DNA from: Gemmatimonadota bacterium | GTDB taxonomy: Bacteria; Gemmatimonadota; Gemmatimonadetes; Longimicrobiales; Longimicrobiaceae | Length of the DNA: 8,471 nucleotides | Reading direction: 5' to 3' | Assembly (NCBI GenBank): GCA_019348265.1 | Contig: JAHWJV010000131.1 | Coordinates: 1 to 8,471, forward strand | Part shown: positions 6,404 to 8,471 of the stretch, piece by piece | Layout of the letters: the number at the start of each line of letters is the position of its first letter | Position numbering within the stretch: the first letter of the stretch is position 1 | Notes under the pieces: generated by a model | What the model was told of the DNA's origin: nothing | Database searches by the model: none | The model's input: the letters and a program-made list of their open reading frames with translations, nothing else | Made by a program: the position numbers and the translations under genes

Positions 6404-6766
6404 GCCGGATCCCAAGCCGTGGGCTCACGGCCAGCACGGCGCGCCCTGCCTCTGAGACAGACAGAGTAGGCGCATTTTGCCCAGCGCTGAGCCTGAAACT
6501 GCAACATGTGCCGCAAAACGCGCAGAGCCGCCTGCGACGGAAACCGGTGTTTCTTTTCGTAAGCGCAACGGCCGCAGAGGGTTGGTTTCGCTCTGCGGCG
6601 TCGGGACGGAATTTTCTATAGAGAAGAGCCTCGACACCCACCCGATCGCCGGCTACCTTACTCGTCCTCCACGTTACGATCCGCCGGAGAGGTCTACCCT
6701 CGATCCGCGTTTGACGGGGCGTCCGCCGTAGTCGATCAGTCCGCATACCTCCGAATCCACACCTCC
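6404..6766. other. Non-coding spacer with several potential hairpins upstream of the beta-barrel gene
   Basis: No convincing gene lies in this roughly 360-nt stretch; the frames open across it show no protein-like signal. Parts are more AT-rich than the surroundings (GCATTTTGC, GCAAAACG, GGAATTTTCTATAGAG). Potential stems are GCCGTG/CACGGC (6416-6421/6426-6431), GCGCATTTTGC with GCAAAACGCGC (6470-6480/6513-6523, one mismatch), GAAAC/GTTTC (6540-6544/6549-6553, followed by a T-rich run) and GCCGCAGAG/CTCTGCGGC (6571-6579/6591-6599, perfect 9 bp). CGCAGAG also occurs at 6521-6527, so two segments compete for the arm at 6591-6597. Promoter-like fragments are weak: TATAGA (6617-6622) without a good -35, and TTGACG (6711-6716) with a poor -10 near 6734. 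A structured leader or a small RNA is possible. Confidence 0.4.
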
Positions 6767-7486
6767 ATGAAACGGGCCCTCCTGTTCCTGGCGCTCGGCG
6801 TTTCCACGTCTGCCGCCGCCCAGTCCGCTACCACGACCGTGGTCTCCTCCTATGTCGCTGCCGACGCGGGCCTGTCCGGCGGGCCGCTGCTGGTGGGCGT
6901 GAACGTCACGCGGGAGCAGGGGTGGACCGGGGTCCGCGTCGGCATGGCGGTCGACGCCGGGTCGACCTTCTCCGCGAGCGATCGCACCTCCGGCCGCACG
7001 GGCGTGCTCAGCGCCGACGTGGACGGGGTGCTGAATGTCGGAAAGCTCTTCCCCGCCTCCTCGGTCGCTCCCTACCTGCTCGTCGGTGTAGGCGGGCGGG
7101 TGCTGAGCGGGGCGAGCACGGATGCGGGGCTGAACTGGGGCTACGGCGCGGGCGCGCGCGCGCCGATCAGCGATCGGATGAGCCTCGAAGGCGAGATGCG
7201 CTACCGCGAGATGGTCGGCGACGTGGAGGTGGGGGCGGCCCAGACAAGCGGGCTGGAGTTCCGGTTCGGCGCGTTCGAGGCGATCGCGACGACCTCGCTG
7301 GAATTGAGCCGCAAGGGCCCGGAGAACGGCCTGCCGATGGACCGTAGCACGGCCGAAGCCATCCTGGAGTTCCGCGACGACCTGAAGCAGGCGTATCGCG
7401 CGGCGCTGGAATGGGCGGACGCCAGGGGCCTCGGTCCGGGGTTGAGCCTCGGGGACGCCGACGAGGGGGACGCTCCTACCTGCTGA
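6767..7486 (+). CDS. Outer-membrane beta-barrel protein with unusual C-terminal helical tail
   Basis: A 239-residue exported protein. Residues 1-19 (MKRALLFLALGVSTSAAAQ) are a clear Sec signal peptide with an AxA-type site. Residues 23-175 show alternating polar/aromatic strands typical of a small OMP beta-barrel (about 8 strands): LLVGVNVTREQGWTGVRVGM, APYLLVGVGGRVLSG, LNWGYGAGARAPISDRMSLE, GEMRYREMVGDVEVG and GLEFRFGAF. Such barrels normally stop at the last strand. Here about 60 more residues follow, with an amphipathic helix-like AEAILEFRDDLKQAYRAALE (196-215) and an acidic end finishing in Cys239. No Shine-Dalgarno is visible; CACCTCC precedes the ATG, so initiation may be leaderless or SD-independent. 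The exact role (porin-like, structural or adhesin) cannot be told. Its end overlaps the convergent methyltransferase by 11 nt. Confidence 0.75.
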   Translation: MKRALLFLALGVSTSAAAQSATTTVVSSYVAADAGLSGGPLLVGVNVTREQGWTGVRVGMAVDAGSTFSASDRTSGRTGVLSADVDGVLNVGKLFPASSVAPYLLVGVGGRVLSGASTDAGLNWGYGAGARAPISDRMSLEGEMRYREMVGDVEVGAAQTSGLEFRFGAFEAIATTSLELSRKGPENGLPMDRSTAEAILEFRDDLKQAYRAALEWADARGLGPGLSLGDADEGDAPTC

Positions 7487-8060
7487 TGCCTGACTCCTCG
7501 AGAGTCATCGCACAGGCAACCGCCGCCGTTCTGCTTGCCGCGCGATAGGGCCGCAGAGCGGGAATCCAGCAGCGGATGGTGCGGCGGTACTGCTCGTACT
7601 CCGCACCGAATCGGGCCAGCAGGTCGCGCTCCTCGGGCGGGCGCAGTCCGAAGTTCCACAGCAGGCCGCCCGCCACGACGTACGCCATCAGCAGCCACGA
7701 TCCGAACGCGAGCGCGACAGCCATCCCCTGCCCCAGCCCCGCCACCGCCATGGGATTCCGAACCCAGGCATATGGTCCGGAGATCACCAGGTGGCGCGGC
7801 GCTTCCAGCGGCAGCGGCGTGCCCTCTCCACGGGTCGCGAGCGTCAGCCCGGTCCACAGGTTCAGCGCGCTGAACGCGACGAAGAGCGCGGCTGCGATCC
7901 CGAGCTGGCCTGGGGACGCGAGCCGCGGCAGATGGAAGTGCCTGTCGACGATCAGCAGCAGCGCGGGCAGCAATACCAGCGTCACACCCCACACGACGGC
8001 GCACTGGGCGAGCGTTCGTGCGACGTTTCGCCCAGCACTCCCGGGTGCGGCGGGGCGCAT
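7476..8060 (-). CDS. Isoprenylcysteine carboxyl-methyltransferase-like (ICMT/PEMT family) integral membrane protein
   Basis: A 194-residue membrane protein with four or five hydrophobic segments (about 18-38, 52-75, 107-125 and 124-138, the last two merging). ICMT/phospholipid-methyltransferase signatures are present: TRGEGTPLPLEAPRHLVISG (77-96), GPYAWVRNPM (95-104) and RPPEERDLLARFGAEYEQYR (140-159) followed by CWIP. These belong to the SAM-binding C-terminal half of the family. The bacterial substrate is unknown, since prenylated-protein methylation is a eukaryotic role. ATG 8060 was chosen because homology to the family appears to start just after it, but no Shine-Dalgarno precedes it and the frame continues upstream without a stop into a VWA-domain segment, to the window edge. 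The residues after PYRA (171-174) look like an extension. The gene is complete as a methyltransferase. Whether it is translated alone or as a fusion is uncertain. Confidence 0.75.
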   Translation of the reverse strand: MRPAAPGSAGRNVARTLAQCAVVWGVTLVLLPALLLIVDRHFHLPRLASPGQLGIAAALFVAFSALNLWTGLTLATRGEGTPLPLEAPRHLVISGPYAWVRNPMAVAGLGQGMAVALAFGSWLLMAYVVAGGLLWNFGLRPPEERDLLARFGAEYEQYRRTIRCWIPALRPYRAASRTAAVACAMTLEESGISR

Positions 8061-8471
8061 CAGCCGATCGGCGGGGAGCGCGTTCAGGCCGGCGAGCGCC
8101 GAGCGGAAGTCCTCGACCTCGGGGCCGACGCCCTGGACGCGGCGGTAGGCGATCGTCGACTCCTGGCCCTTGAACTCGCCGAGGCCGACGCGCACGTCCA
8201 CGCCCTGCGCGAGAAGCCGGTCGATGAGGCGGAGCAGGTCGCGGCTGACCTCCGGCAGGTCGTCCTTCATCGAGATCGACGTGTCGACGAGCACGTAGAG
8301 GTCGAGCGGCGTCCCCCGTCGCGGCAGCTCGAGCCGGTGCGGGACGGTCGTGGACCGACCGACCTGCAGCTCGACGCGGTCGCGGGCCGGCAGGAACGCC
8401 CCGGCACCGAGCGGCGGCAGGTCCTCGTCGTCGACGACCCCGCCGATCGGCGGCAGGGCGGCCTTCGGCGG
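8061..8471 (-). CDS. Truncated von Willebrand factor A (VWA) domain fragment, open at right edge, in frame with the methyltransferase
   Basis: The minus-strand frame is open from the window end through 8061 (137 residues) and continues into the methyltransferase. It has a proline/acidic linker (ALPPIGGVVDDEDLPPLG), a beta-sandwich-like RVELQVGRSTTVPHRLELP, then the VWA start LDLYVLVDTSISMKDDLPE with MIDAS DxSxS at residues 63-67 of the fragment, a helix LRLIDRLLAQGVD, and strand VRVGLGEFKG. This order resembles secreted integrin-like VWA proteins. The domain then stops: the second and third MIDAS elements (the T and the xxDG strand) are missing where the methyltransferase begins. Codon style here (runs of GTC, GAC, CTG) looks slightly unlike the rest of the window. 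It could be an authentic truncation and fusion, a pseudogene remnant, or a chimeric assembly join. Confidence 0.6.

Noticed and set aside
6351..6746. 131-residue minus-strand open frame after prfC
   Set aside because: It covers the repeat, the terminator hairpin and the structured spacer, is Arg-rich with no protein-like pattern, and has no family match I can see.

Overview
This is an 8.5 kb stretch of high-GC DNA (about two-thirds G+C by eye) from a Gram-negative bacterium: it encodes a TonB-dependent outer-membrane receptor and a small outer-membrane beta-barrel, both with classic signal peptides. Signal peptides ending in ...AQ, the codon style and short repeats hugging stop codons fit Gemmatimonadota or a relative. 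That placement is an inference from style, not a marker-gene result. The odd window length, the damaged gene at the left edge and the possible chimera at the right edge suggest that the window may be a whole contig from an environmental assembly.

Left to right. (1) Positions 1-221, minus strand: a broken DUF3124-type gene, with an in-frame stop and a one-base frameshift, cut by the left edge. (2) Positions 364-2083, plus strand: a two-gene operon for a KhtTU-type K+(cation)/H+ antiporter, with a soluble RCK_C-domain regulator (khtT) followed 4 nt later by a CPA2 membrane transporter (khtU). (3) Positions 2083-2473: a repeat-rich spacer. It holds a large inverted repeat that starts in the khtU stop codon, a probable 75-residue ORF on the minus strand, and a second kind of short degenerate repeat. 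(4) Positions 2474-4596, minus strand: a BtuB-like TonB-dependent receptor and a 103-residue unknown protein whose start overlaps the receptor stop (TGATG), so the pair is probably translationally coupled.

(5) Positions 4597-4756: a divergent promoter region with a GGGTAATACCC palindrome. (6) Positions 4757-6340, plus strand: prfC, full-length peptide chain release factor 3, ending in a 3 x 7-bp tandem repeat and a strong terminator hairpin. (7) Positions 6404-6766: a non-coding stretch with several potential hairpins, two of which compete for the same arm. (8) Positions 6767-7486, plus strand: an outer-membrane beta-barrel protein with an unusual helical C-terminal tail ending in Cys. (9) Positions 7476-8471, minus strand: one open frame that joins a truncated VWA domain (open at the right edge) to a complete isoprenylcysteine-methyltransferase-like membrane protein. 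This is either a real fusion or, more likely, a rearrangement or assembly join.

The functions are mostly separate: ion homeostasis (khtTU), outer-membrane uptake (receptor plus small partner), translation termination (prfC) and envelope proteins. No CRISPR array, tRNA, rRNA, transposase or phage gene is visible. The points most worth checking are the VWA/methyltransferase junction, the stop-codon-anchored repeats, the coupled receptor/103-residue pair and the structured leader before the beta-barrel gene.
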